64,000 nt of DNA from Lunularia cruciata (taxonomy: Eukaryota > Streptophyta > Marchantiopsida > Lunulariales > Lunulariaceae), in NCBI GenBank assembly GCA_948567375.1, contig OX419759.1, positions 62,597,493-62,661,492 on the forward strand, read 5' to 3'. The position numbers were made by a program, and so were the translations under genes. The notes beneath the pieces were generated by a model. It had not been told where the DNA came from. It saw nothing but the letters and a program-made list of their open reading frames with translations, and did not search any database. Positions 33,183 to 44,149 of this stretch are shown one piece after another. The stretch's first letter is position 1; each line of letters begins with the position of its first letter.

Positions 33183-34673
33183 ATTTAAGAAGACCGATTA
33201 GCGTGCTACTGCCTGTCGCCCGAGCCTGCTTGGGCAAAAAAGTCTATTGTCAAGTAGTTTCTGTCAAGTCCACAACCTGTCCCGAATCCTTCTTCGGACT
33301 GCGAGTTACGGCCTCAGATAGAGAATTCCAGATTCCCACAAATGACTACCCCGCGCATGGAGAAAATATTTACGTGATCAACTGTCCGTCCTTCGATTGC
33401 TATCTTAAGGGAACCAGAATGCTATTGTTTCATGCCGGTACTCCCGTTGTGGCACCAGACAACTACATTGCTAAGAATCTGCTGGACATAACAACTTCCC
33501 ATGAAGGTCCAAAAGCGATATGAATCGTATCAAGCATTGTATCTCCTTGCGGGATTACTGACGCTGCAGAAACCTCTGCAAGGTTGGCCTCCCACCTACC
33601 AATTTCCGAATTGCTGAGAGATATAAAACGACCGAACTTCTTTGGCGGGCGGAACGTCAGTTTGTCTCGACTATGGATGTGGTCCAGTGCAGTGGTAGCT
33701 TTTCGCATGACATTCTAGAGCGCTGAGATACAGATTACACAGACGCAATTGTGATATTCTATTGACCGTATTGCTAATCGAAGGTGTGGAAATCTGAAGC
33801 ATCTGTCAATGGTGGACACATGTGAGCGCCCGCCTCCAACGAAAACAAACGCTCAGTACGAGCCCCAGCGCAGAATTCAAATTCATGCGGGAAATAGAAG
33901 TCGTTTATGTCTGGCTGGCTCCTTAGCGTAACGTAGCCAGTCACAAAGTCTGGGCTACTTGCCAGTCCGGTACCCTCAATATCGTAGTCACCGAGTCTTC
34001 GTTAGTAATGCACCTCATACACCAGGTTCCACTTCGACAGTAACATCGTATACTGTTGTAGTACTGTACTATACAGTTATGTAGTAATTGGAGAAGGTCT
34101 CAAATCACATTTTGTATCACCCTTGTTTCCACTACGTGGTCGCCTGTTTCTCTTTTCCTTTTTATCTTCGCGAAACATATTGTCAAATTAGGGAGTTTCA
34201 ACTTTCATTATAATGGAATCGGTGAAGAAATGACGTGACATCTATAATACGTTACAGGAATGATGTGACGTCTAGAAGATCGATTCGATTTAACCGAGAC
34301 TCATGGATTACTTAAGGAAATTGATATCTCCGCACCATTTATTATATTTCCACACCTCCACCTATAATTTCCCGTCAAGTTAGAGAGTTCTAAAGTACGT
34401 GACGATTCCACATCCCTCCGAAATTTGGCTGCTGGAGCTAAAAGGAGGTCGTTTAGTTGGTAAGTCGCGGCTTCCTAAAAAGAGGTCGTTTCGTTGGTCA
34501 GTCACGATTTCCTTCACTGTGCGTTGCTCCATTTGTTTGATCTGGATTTCTAGGTAACCTTAGGGCTTATCAATTTTGTAGTTTTTCATAGGGTTTAATT
34601 TATCTTTTCCTCGTTGTTCACAGGTTTTCAGAAAAATCATGATTGTTCCAACCCAGTAATGCATAGGAGAAGG
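33183..34673. other. Upstream region of CAP-G2 and intergenic spacer
   Basis: Probable CAP-G2 promoter and 5' UTR at the left end. An open frame of 107 codons runs on the plus strand at 33203-33523 but has no ATG near its beginning, and an 81-codon ORF runs on the minus strand at 33463-33708; neither is recognised. At about 34225-34275 two similar ACGT-core elements occur (TGACGTGACATCTA and TGATGTGACGTCTA). A 37-base tandem duplication lies at about 34439-34514. Confidence 0.45.
34439..34514 (+). repeat. 37-bp tandem duplication
   Basis: Two adjacent copies of a unit containing GAGGTCGTTTNGTTGGT and a following AGTC...TTCCT stretch. The GGTCGTTT block starts at 34447 and 34484, a period of 37 bases. 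The copies differ by a handful of substitutions. Confidence 0.75.
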
Positions 34674-34681
34674 GTTTAGAA

Positions 34682-34778
34682 GGGGAAAGGCGACCGCGTA
34701 GGAAAAATGAAGGATGGGAAGACCCATCAAGCCGTACAAGGGAGAGAAAAAAAAAGGTAACATGGGGCTAGGCCCCAT
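34682..34778 (-). mobile_element. Solitary 97-bp LINE tail insertion (copy S1)
   Basis: Contains the complete short tail seen at the 3' ends of the long LINE copies: the palindrome-like TGGGGCTAGGCCCCA, a purine-rich run, then the complement of CTTGATGGGTCTTCCCATCC and of TACGCGGTCGCCTTTCC. It is flanked by an exact 8-base direct repeat GTTTAGAA (34674-34681 and 34779-34786). That supports a target-primed insertion of a very short copy. The element's own plus direction is the minus strand here. Confidence 0.8.
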
Positions 34779-34786
34779 GTTTAGAA

Positions 34787-35030
34787 TACCTTGAAGTAAA
34801 CAAATTCTCCTCGAACAATGATAATCATAGTGGCTCGAGCCAAGCAAATTCATACGTACTTCCATTAAGTCTATTGATAGACACGGGTTTGTTGGAAGTT
34901 TCTATAAGTCTCCAGCCAACAGAGGCCAATGCTTCTGCACACAGGATATGAAAAGGAGTATTGTTTTCGTTTAGAGCTTCGATAAGGTTGAGTGCACTAG
35001 TATGGCAATCCACTCACTTTTTTTGAGAGA
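34787..35030. other. Short spacer with an unrecognised minus-strand ORF
   Basis: A 62-codon minus-strand ORF (34825-35013) begins MDCHTSALNLIEALNENN and ends WLEPL. Its residues look protein-like with an ankyrin-like flavour (HILCAEALASVGW), but one short segment is not enough to assign it. It may be a gene fragment into which S1 inserted nearby, or chance. Confidence 0.25.
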
Positions 35031-38000
35031 GGAGGTAACGAATGAAAGAATATCACAGAGTTTTAGAGAGCTCACCCATATATAGGACATGAGTGAATAG
35101 TCTATCAGTTCGTTGTTCAATTTCAATTCAATTGATATCTAGATTGAAAGACATGGAGAATTGATAGAAAGTTATAAGGATTTTTAGATTTTTAATGGTT
35201 TAGAGTGATAACTTCATATTGAGGGTGATGAGTCCAAATTTTTCATTTCTAATCTCTTGGTATTCATGCTTGAGTTCTATGAGAACTTAGTTGGAAATTT
35301 TTTGAGATGGAATTAAAACTTATGCAAATTTACAATTTTTAAGGTTCAGAGAGATTGTATTTACTCTTGTGTGTTGGGATGTGAGGGGTTGTGATTTTGC
35401 ATGTATGGGGAGATATGGAGAGGAGCATTGTATGTTACAATTTTTATTCTTGTGCTAACCATGGCTACATTTCCCCATGTAGGACCGCCTAGAGGAGCTT
35501 GTGATACACCATGCACGATGTATCACCGAGGCTTTACTTCACAAGGGGTCAAGACCTATATGGGAAATATGCAAAAGGACTATGATTGGACCACTTGGGA
35601 TACTCACATGAGGTGAGTGATCACATTGCTAGCAGTGATACTTGAGATTTTGTACTTTCCTCTATCTGTTTGTTGACCATTCTAAGGATACCAATCAAGT
35701 CGTGGGAAAGGTTAGAATCTTGAGCGGGTTGTATCTTGGGGTTATTTGAGATTGGTTTTCCATGTCCATGTCTATTCCATAAGCTATCACATACACTCCA
35801 TGATAAGGCTAGATAGGATTTTTTCCTACCACTTGACCGTTTGGCCAATGATCCCCTAGACAAATTACCATAGTTCTTATTCCTCTTACTCCCTTGATGT
35901 GCCTTCATTATGCTAGAGGGGGGCATGCATGGCATAGAGAAGTGGCTGCTAGATTTTGTCAATTTTGAGTTGAGGATTGGGTTGCCCTATAGGAAGAGTC
36001 AATAAGGGTACACATTTTAGGAGACAAGTTTTGCCACAAGATACCACAAAGTCCACTCAACGGTGTACAACATTGGGTCAAGTAGGAGAGTTTAGTAGAG
36101 CAACACTAACGTTACATCCTTTGTTTATGGCTAATCCCAATGATGAGACTATCCTTACGTTACAACGGTGTACAACATTGGGTCAAGTAGGAGAGTTTAG
36201 TAGAGCAACACTAACGTTACATCCTTTGTTTATGGCTAATCCCAATGATGAGACTATCTCTTCCCTATGCTCACTACATCCTATGGTAGGAGAGGGAGTA
36301 CCATTGGAGGTCTTAGATTATCTTTATCTTTATATTTATATTATTAGATTATTATTTGAGCAACTTTTATATCTTGATAGGTCATTTTTTGCATAAGCTT
36401 TGTGCACTACTCCTCGCCTCTCCTTAGGAAGCTTATCAAGGATGGTATATGAGCATCTTAAAGATTACTTTCAGGTAGATGATTCTTCTAGTGGATTTAC
36501 CAAGCTAATTTAGGTGGTAATAATGGTAGCAAGTGGATATATTCCTATGTTAGTTAGTCAGGTGTTAGGGGCTAGTTGAATTCTCATGATGGAGAAGGGC
36601 ACAAGGTGCATTACACCAATTGCTATTGGAGAGATCATTTTGTGCTTGATTAGCCACACCATTGTTCTTCAATATCAATCTCACTTCTGAGAGCACCTCA
36701 GTTCACATCAATTTGGAACTACATCAATCTAGAGCTACACTTGGATGTTGTAAGGTTATTTCCTTATGCATTAAGGCACTCCTAGATATCCATCTAGAGT
36801 GGGTTGTCTTACAAGTAGATATTGAGAATGCTTTTAATAGTCTTTAATAGTCTAAGAGAACTTAGGGAGCTTGTGGATCCTTGGTGAGTCTCATTCTTTT
36901 GTGTGGGCATTCTATGGCTTTCATGCTTCCCTTTACTACCAACATGGGTAGTCACATGTAGGAGTCACCGTCTTGGAGTCAAATATCAATACACAACAAG
37001 GAGATCCTTAGGGCGACCTTTGTTTGCCATGGCTCACTTTAGAGCTCTCTTATCTATTACTTTCAACCATAGGTTTGCAATCTTCCTTGATGGAGCGATA
37101 GTGTGAACATATGCTACATTCTCTCTTAGTTGACTCATCCATTCGTTGTACCATTAGCGCACATCTTTGCTCTTGCTCTAGCAAGAGCACAAGCTCTTGG
37201 ATCCTAGCTCAACCATGCATTAGGGCATTCCGACTTGCACAAACCACCTTCTCTACAACAATGAGGTTTTGCCTAAGTTTCGTCTATCCGTTTTCATTTT
37301 TGTTACTCACTTGTGAGTGTGGTTCACACTAGTTGTAATAGCGGTCTAGATGACATAATGTTCTTTTGGAGGATAGAGGATAGCTACCAATGATGCCATC
37401 AAGGATATTTTGTTTGCTATGGCACAAGAGAGTGGATACCTTGCTTAGAAGGAGCACTTATATTTTTTGCATACAATACGTGTCAAAGCAAACTCATACT
37501 TGGTTCAAGGTGATCAAGTGATAGAGGCAGATGTTGTGTTGCAGACTCTATATGTGATGCAATTTGGAAGGAGAGATTACTTATCCTCCTAGATGGGTGG
37601 CGAGTGGAGCAACAACATGCAAGATCTCCAAGTATAAGGTATGTAGCGAGGTCACCTCTTTGTTCTTCTTGCCTTGGAGAAATATGGAGCAATGGATACA
37701 ATGTATGGCACATTTATTAGGGGAGTGTGTCAGAGCTTATCATTTAGATGCCAAGGGTACACTCTCACTCTCATACTTTGTAGCATACTTTGGACAATTT
37801 GTGTCCACTGCTCAATAGAGAGCATTGGTTGGTGCAACCCATAAGAGAGCAATCACTCTAGGTGATGTTTCTTTGGATGCTCCAATAGTTTGTAGACCTT
37901 ACAACTTGCATAGCTTGGATATCTTAGGTGCAATAGGGCAGATTTCTCATGTAGATTGGTGCTTAGCTCCATTTTACCTCTCTTGTCTCTTCCTTGTACA

Positions 38001-38058
38001 TATTGATGGGTCTTCCAATCCTTCATGTATTCTATGTGGTCACCTTTTCTCTTATAGA
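35030..38058 (+). mobile_element. LINE copy B: zinc-finger non-LTR retrotransposon, decayed
   Basis: The 5' region (35035-35400) matches the reverse complement of about 48960-49350 in copy C. A C2H2-like finger remnant follows at 35460-35612 (CDTPCTMYHRGFTSQ...DYDWTTWDTHMR), in which several zinc ligands are lost relative to copy C. Reverse-transcriptase remnants lie at about 36660-37100 (EWVVLQVDIENAFNSL; then RRSLGRPLFAMAHFRALLSITF, corresponding to the QGDPLG-type motif). Compared with copy C, sequence after the RT is deleted. A conserved C-terminal block (RALVGATHKRAITLGDVSLDA...YNLHSLDILGAIGQISHVDW) ends at about 38010, followed by the family tail to about 38058. Many stops and frameshifts make it non-functional. 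Confidence 0.8.
36061..36270 (+). repeat. In-frame 105-bp tandem duplication in LINE copy B
   Basis: The segment starting CGGTGTACAACATTGGGTCA at 36061 recurs at 36166, a period of exactly 105 bases (35 codons). The two copies appear identical over about 95 bases, ending at GATGAGACTATC. Both copies read in the same frame (QRCTTLGQVGEFSRATLTLH...). Copy C has a single copy, so the duplication is specific to copy B and probably recent. Confidence 0.9.
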
Positions 38059-39050
38059 GGTAAAAAATTTCACCTATAGAAACTGTTCAATAATGATCAA
38101 GCTCAAGTCATCACTTTTTCCTTTGTTTCTAAAAGAAATTCATGTTGTAATGGGTTATACATTGCAAGAGAATTAGGAACTTGGAAATATGAATTCAAAT
38201 ATTTGCTACACCAACTTGCAATTTATCTCCACCTAATAACCCTCAATTTGGTCTTTAGATCTTGTCACATTAAAAAGCAAGTGCATGGATAACAAGAAAG
38301 TCCATAATTTGTTTTTTTAAGTGTTTGATTGGACCCAAATGAGAGTTTATTTTTTGTTCACATCATAGGACTTTGAATGCCTATGAAGTAAAGCCCTTCT
38401 TTGGTCAATGTAATAATTTTATTGAAATTAGTACAGACCACCTATATATTATATAATTCACTTTTCTAAAACAAATGTGAAACAACCATTAAACCTTCTC
38501 AAGTTATGAACTACACGTGCAACTAATGCCAAAGAAAGCAATTGGCTTGTAAATGACTTCACAAACACCATGCTAGTTGTATCTAGCTGCTCTTGATAGG
38601 TACTTGAGAAATGACTTATGGTGTCAAAGCCTAGATAAGAGGCCACGGCCATTTCTCTTTATGTTATGATCCAACAAAGAAATAGAGGTGCTTATGCCCA
38701 TTAAAAGTCAAATCATGAGAAGATACAATTTGGGTCAAGAATACCATCCCAGCTATCACTCCAACATAATTTTTGAATATTTCTCATTGATGTTCTTAAG
38801 AGTAATCCATTGCCCATGCAAAGGCAAAGAGCAAGCTTGTAAATTCATCTAACATAAAATTGTGACAAATTGAATAATTCTACATGCACATGGGCAAGCA
38901 AAAGGACTCATTACTTGGGCTAAGCATGCAGTTGTCCATAATGGAGTTAGGTCTCCTAACTCCAAACACCTTTTAGTGAATATGCAGTATTGCAGAGCAA
39001 TGGTTTTGAAGGAGGTTTTATAGGTGGCATTGTAAAAGGAAAAGAAAAGG
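38059..39050. other. Spacer between the two inverted LINE copies
   Basis: Loop region between the tail-to-tail LINE copies. It is AT-rich and contains the copia remnant at 38464-38730. The parts on either side show nothing recognisable. Confidence 0.5.
38464..38730 (-). pseudogene. Ty1/copia RNase H C-terminal remnant
   Basis: Minus-strand translation gives KHLYFFVGS, a stop, HKEKMAVASYLGFDTISHFS, STYQEQLDTTSMVFVKSFTSQ and LLSLALVARVV. This follows the usual end of copia polyproteins (KHIDxxxHFxREK...ADxxTKxL...). Only this C-terminal piece is visible, with a stop in it, so it is a fossil fragment. The assignment rests on the order of these short matches. Confidence 0.5.
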
Positions 39051-40266
39051 GTGACCACGTCAAAAACATAAAAGATGAGAAGACCCCATCAAGCCATACA
39101 AGAGAGAGATAAAAAAGGTAAAATGAGGCTAAGCCCCAATGGATTTTATATGAGAAAGTTGCCCTACTAAACCTAAGATATTTGAGCTATGCAAGTCATA
39201 TGGTCCACAAACAACTAGTGCATCTAAAGAAGCATCACCTAGTGTGATTGCTCTCCTATAGATTGCACCAGCCACTACCCTCTGTAGAGCAATGTGCACA
39301 CACTGTCTAAAATATGCTACAAAGTATGAGATTGAGAGTGGTACCACTTGGCACCTAACATGATAAGATCTCGTGCACTCCTTGACAAATGCATTGAATG
39401 GCATGTCCATTGCTCCATATAACTCTAAGGCTAGAGGAACAAAGAGGTGACATTGTTGCATGCCCTATACTTGGAAACCTTGCAATTTGCTACTGCACTT
39501 GCCACCCATCTAAGAGGATGGGTAATCACTCCCTTCAAATTGTACACGCATAGGATTTGTAACCCCGACATCTGCTATTCTAACTTGATCATCTTGGACC
39601 AAGTATAAGTCTACCTTGACATGTGTCGTTTGCAAAGCATATGAATGCTCTAAGCCAAGCATCTACTCTCTTGTGCCATAGCAAACACTATGTCCCTAAT
39701 AGCATCATGGGTAGCTATCCTCTGTCCTCCAAAAGGACATTGTGTCATATGGAACACAACTACATCTAGTGTAGAACCACACTTACAAGTAAGTAATGAA
39801 GATGCAGATGGGTGGACCAAACCTCATCATTGGAGAAAGTAACTAGTGTGAGCCAAAATGCCCTAATGCACGGTTGAGCTAGGATCCAAGAGCATACACC
39901 CTTGCCGGAGCAAAGAGTAAAGATATGCTTTAGTACCCCAAAGAATAAACGAGTCAACTAAGAGAGAATGTAGCATATGCTCACATTATTGTTCTATCAA
40001 GGAAGACTTTAAACCTCTAGGCTAATCTAACAATAGTGAGGCAAAAGATAGAAAGTCCTTGTGTGCCCGTGAGGATAGACTATCTCTTATTTGCCGCAAT
40101 AACATCTAGAGAGACAAGGATCCTTCCTCCACCTCTGTCACATAAGTCTCCAAAACTGGCCTATCAACAACCAAGAAACAAGAGGAAAGTAGGGGTGCCA
40201 AGAGAGCCCAACTACTCAAAAATGTTATAGGTGCCATCTCCTCCATAGATAGCAAGCCAACCCCAT
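39051..40266 (-). mobile_element. LINE copy C, 3' segment (C-terminal block and tail)
   Basis: The minus-strand reading continues LINE copy C downstream of the solo LTR. It holds the block matching copy B from SWILAQPCIRAF onward, the conserved C-terminal motif (RRAITLGDASLDALVVCGPYDLHSSNILG, about 39170-39270), and the tail at 39051-39145 ending next to a TTTTCTTTTCC stretch. Stops interrupt it. Confidence 0.8.
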
Positions 40267-41023
40267 TGTAATACCAAGAGCTAGCCATATGATCTAGATG
40301 TGAAAATAGGTCTAGTAACATCTAGAATGATGTTATACATGATGATCAAAATAGATTAGATAGAAGTATCACAAAAAGGATACTTCTACTTATAGGGTAG
40401 AAATTGAAATAGACTTGAAAACCTTAGAACCAATAGTTAGACATATGATTTAAAGGTGAGAATTGGTTTGGTAACATCTAGAAGGATGTTACACATGATG
40501 AATTGAATAGATCAGAAAGAGTTCTCACTAAAAGGGGACTTTTACTAATAGAGTAGGAATAGAAATATACTTAAAATCTTTGATAGCAATTTTGGAGGCC
40601 TAAATGGATGAATTAGGCCTCAAAAATATGCAAATTCCCTTCCCCCTAATGGAAGAAAGGCTGGCCTTCCCTCCCCCTACTTTGTCTCATTGAGAGCTTT
40701 TCAACAGTACCTCACCCATGTGATTCTGAGATTCCTATAAGAAGATTCTCTAAAATATTCCCTCTGGTCAAAGCTTGTTTGACCAACCAGATAGGACCAA
40801 GACCGACATGTCACCCATCCAAGTAAGTAATCCAAGAATGGAGCTTGCTGACATATCACCTATCTGTGTGTCTAATCCTAAGGTGGAGCTTCCTTGGAGG
40901 AGATCCTCTTTGTCTATATAATAAAGAGAAGGTGCTCCTTTAGGGCATCGGAAGTTTGAGTGTGAAATCGTGTGTTTCTCATGGTGTGTTTCTTCTTTGG
41001 TCTCATATCCTCGGAGTATTACC
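40267..41023 (+). mobile_element. Solo LTR of the Ty3/gypsy family, inside LINE copy C
   Basis: About 757 bases matching the 3' LTR of the gypsy element (47454-48216) from TGTAATACCAAGAGCTAGCC to GTATTACC, with many substitutions. It is flanked by CCCAT (40262-40266) and CCCAC (41024-41028), a 5-base target duplication with one change. LINE copy C sequence continues on both sides. It is a relic of LTR-LTR recombination. Confidence 0.85.
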
Positions 41024-41028
41024 CCCAC

Positions 41029-42331
41029 CACATGAGATTGGCAGAGCCATCTATCTACGTGCCAAATCCCCTATTACACACTCAAATGTCTGTGGTCCAA
41101 TAACATCACCAAAGACTCCCATGATCCTCCTATCAAAGGCTCTCAAATGTCATATGAAGGACAAGGAAAGGGGATCTGTGTGGATGAGGTAAGTCGGTCA
41201 ATGAGCAATGCTAGAGGAGAGTATACCAAATGTCACTTGCATATCTCCTAGTAACAAAGGTCATCCACATGGAGAACATCCTCTGCAAGGGTAGTGTTTA
41301 AGAAGCATGTGATAAAATCCTTAGATCTTACTCGCACTCCAAGAACACCAAGGCCATTTGAAGAAGTGATACACCCCTTTGGAATCTCAAGGTGGGGAGT
41401 GATATCTAAAGGGGACCATGCTCTACACTTTGACACCTTGACTCTCAAACCTACTAGATGTAGCTTAGTTGTCAAGTGGTCAAAGGCATGCCTAAACTAA
41501 TCTACAAGGCCTATGATGTGTGTATCATCTACCAAAGAGTGAAATACACAACTTTGCATGGCAAAAGTAGTAGATAGGAGAGCTCTAAAGTAAGCTATGG
41601 CAAATAAGGTCCCCCTAAAGGATCTCTCTAATTTGTACCAACAATTGACTCCAAGATGGTGACTCCATCTTGTGAACAATCACATTGGTAGTAAAGTGAA
41701 GTAGGAGAGCCACAATGAGACCACACAAAAGGAATAAGGCTTGCCAAGGATCCATTAGCCTCCCTTGGCTCTCTAAAGATAGATGCTTGAGATGTTATTA
41801 AAAGTATTCTCAACATCCATGTGTAAGATAACCCACTCTGGATGGATATCATGAGTGCCTTAATGCCTAAAGATATAGCCTCAAATCCTCTACTCCAAAC
41901 TAATGTGGATTGAGGTGTTGTTGAAAGTGAGAACTATGTTGAAAGACAATGGTATGACTGACTAAACAAAAATAGATCTCTCCAATAGCAATTGATCTTA
42001 TGCTCCTTGTGTCCTTCTCCATCGCAAAATGTCAACTAGCACCTAACACCAGCTAATAGACATAGGCATGTCTCCTTTTGCGACTGTTGTAGCCACTTGA
42101 AACAACTCAATAAAACCACTTAAAGGATCATTTGCTTGAAAGTAATCTTTAAGATGATCATATACCATCCTTGACAAGACTTTTGAGGAAAGGCAAGGGG
42201 CATTATACAATGCTTGTGCAAAAAGTGATCTATCAAGACAAAGGTTGCTCAAGCTGATGATCTAAGACTTGTAATGGTAGCCCTCTACTGCCATAGGATG
42301 TAATGAGCATATGGAACAGATAGTCTCATCA
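41029..42331 (-). mobile_element. LINE copy C, reverse-transcriptase segment
   Basis: The minus-strand translation shows non-LTR RT pieces in order: RSLFAQALYNAPCLSSKVLSR (about 42200), the QVDIENTF-like region near 41800, GTLFAIAYFRALLSTTFAMQ and HSLVDDTHIIGLVD (41497-41679; the catalytic YxDD-type box reads LVDDTHI), then LVGLRVKVSKCRAWSP near 41420. Frameshifts and stops separate the blocks. It is bounded by the gypsy element on one side and the solo LTR on the other. Confidence 0.8.
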
Positions 42332-42336
42332 ATAGG
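42332..42336 (+). repeat. Target-site duplication, left copy
   Basis: ATAGG immediately before the gypsy element; the partner ATAGG is at 48217-48221. Five bases is the normal duplication length for Ty3/gypsy integration. Confidence 0.9.
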
Positions 42337-42611
42337 TGTAATACCAAGAGCTAGCCATATGATCTAGATGAGAAATTTGGTTTGGTAACATCTGGAATGA
42401 TGTTATACATGATGGTCAAAATAAATCAGATAGAAGTATCACCAAAAGGGTACTTCTACTAATAGGGCAAAAACCAAAGTAGACTTGAAAACCTTAGAAT
42501 CAATAACTAGACATATGATTTAAAGGTGAGAATTGGTTTGGTAACATCTAGAAGGATTTTACACATGATAGATTGAATAGATCAGAAAGAGGTATCACCA
42601 AAAGGGGACTT
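42337..42611 (+). repeat. Truncated 5' LTR
   Basis: Matches the first about 275 bases of the 3' LTR (TGTAATACCAAGAGCTAGCC through CACCAAAAGGGGACTT) and then switches to unrelated sequence. The remaining ~490 bases of LTR and any primer-binding site are missing, so a deletion removed the 5' LTR-internal junction. Confidence 0.85.
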
Positions 42612-42942
42612 AGAGTTCATGGATATAGTGATGAATTTGCCAACCCAATGATTTTACCGGTAGTGATTTATAATAGAGAGTGGGACTTGACAATCTATAT
42701 TTTGTTGTGATGGATTTGAATGTCCCAAATCCTTTCCTTTTTAACACTCAAGTAGAAATTCATTATGTAGTGAGACAAAAAGATGTTTAGAGATTTCATG
42801 GTCATGAATTTGGTGAGGAACATTATCAACAAATGGTAGCTTTGGAGGTCCCAATGGTAGTTCTGATAGTTTGTGCACCCTCCAAAGTGATCATATTAAC
42901 TCTCTATTGAAGTAGACACTAGCAATTGAGTGTTGCAGAAAC

Positions 42943-43900
42943 CATGGATCCATAGTTGCAGGAGTTGGTGCAAGGAATGCAGGGGATGTTGAATGAATTT
43001 CAAGATATTAAGATGATCATGGAGGCATTACAAGGTCAAGTGCAGACCCTTAGGAAGTATCAAGCAATGCAAGAAGAAGAGTCATCTCAAAATCCAATAC
43101 CTACGATCGAAGTACTTGGAGAGGCACCCGTGCCTACAAACCTAGTCAACAATGAAGCCACATTGCTATTCCGGATGAAGAAGACATGCAACATCAAGCC
43201 TTACAAGGGGCAATGTACAATGGGAGTAGTGGAGAACTGGATCTTACAAATGAACTGATATTTCCAATTGTTCTCAACAGAGATCATTAAGCATGTTGCA
43301 AGCGTGTTTGCATGTGGGTACTTGACCAGTAAAGCCCTCACATGGTATGATGCTTGAGAACGATCCATGTTGGCAAAGAGAAGAGAGGTCACGTGGACAA
43401 CAATGCAAGAAGGATTACTGAAGAATTTCTAGTACGTGGATTCCGTACAGATGACCTAGATCCGACTATGAGGATTGAAAAGAGAAGAACAACCTGCAAG
43501 ATTATGTGGAGGCATTTTTGGATCTACAAGTCGTAATAACCAACATGAGTCTAGTAGAGGCTCTTGACAATTTCAAACAAGGGTTGAAGGAGCAGATTTG
43601 CCAAGAAGTCATGATTCAAAATCCTCACACGGTATATGAAGCCATTACTTGTATGCAAAGAATAACAGGAGCATTGGGTGGAGGTGAAGGAGTAGTTCCA
43701 CCTCAACATTATCATGCAAAAATGCCACATATGGGTGCACCTGTATGGATGGAATTGGGTAACCTTTGGTTTCAAGACCAAGGAGCACAACCGCTTCAAG
43801 GAGAGCGTGGATGGGTAGAAGAACGGAGAGATGGAGTCCCACAAGGAGATGGAACTTGAGGAGAACAACATTGTTGTTACAATTTTGGCCATATTGGGCA
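42943..43900 (+). pseudogene. Gypsy gag remnant
   Basis: After a start-like MDP and a stop, an open stretch reads LQELVQGMQGMLNEFQDIK and continues in a coiled-coil-like acidic/Gln-rich N-terminus to about 43258. Gag capsid-like residues follow in other frames, for example DLQVVITNMSLVEALDNFK and GLKEQICQEVMIQNPHT (43506-43640). Several frameshifts and stops. Confidence 0.65.
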
Positions 43901-44149
43901 CATCTACCAACTATCGTGCTTGTCTTCCCAGAGGCCCTCAACCTTCATATAGGCAATCTTTGAACAACATGGAGAGATGCACTAAAGAGGAGGAGGTGGA
44001 AATCCCTTTGGAAAACAAAGATTGCCAATAAATGTACCTTACGGCCTTATTGGCTCAATAAGGAAGCAAAAAAGCGAGAGAAAGAAGATTATGAGAGCGC
44101 AAAGGTCCCAAAAGGCAACCTCCCAATTGATTCTCATGAATGGGGTCCT

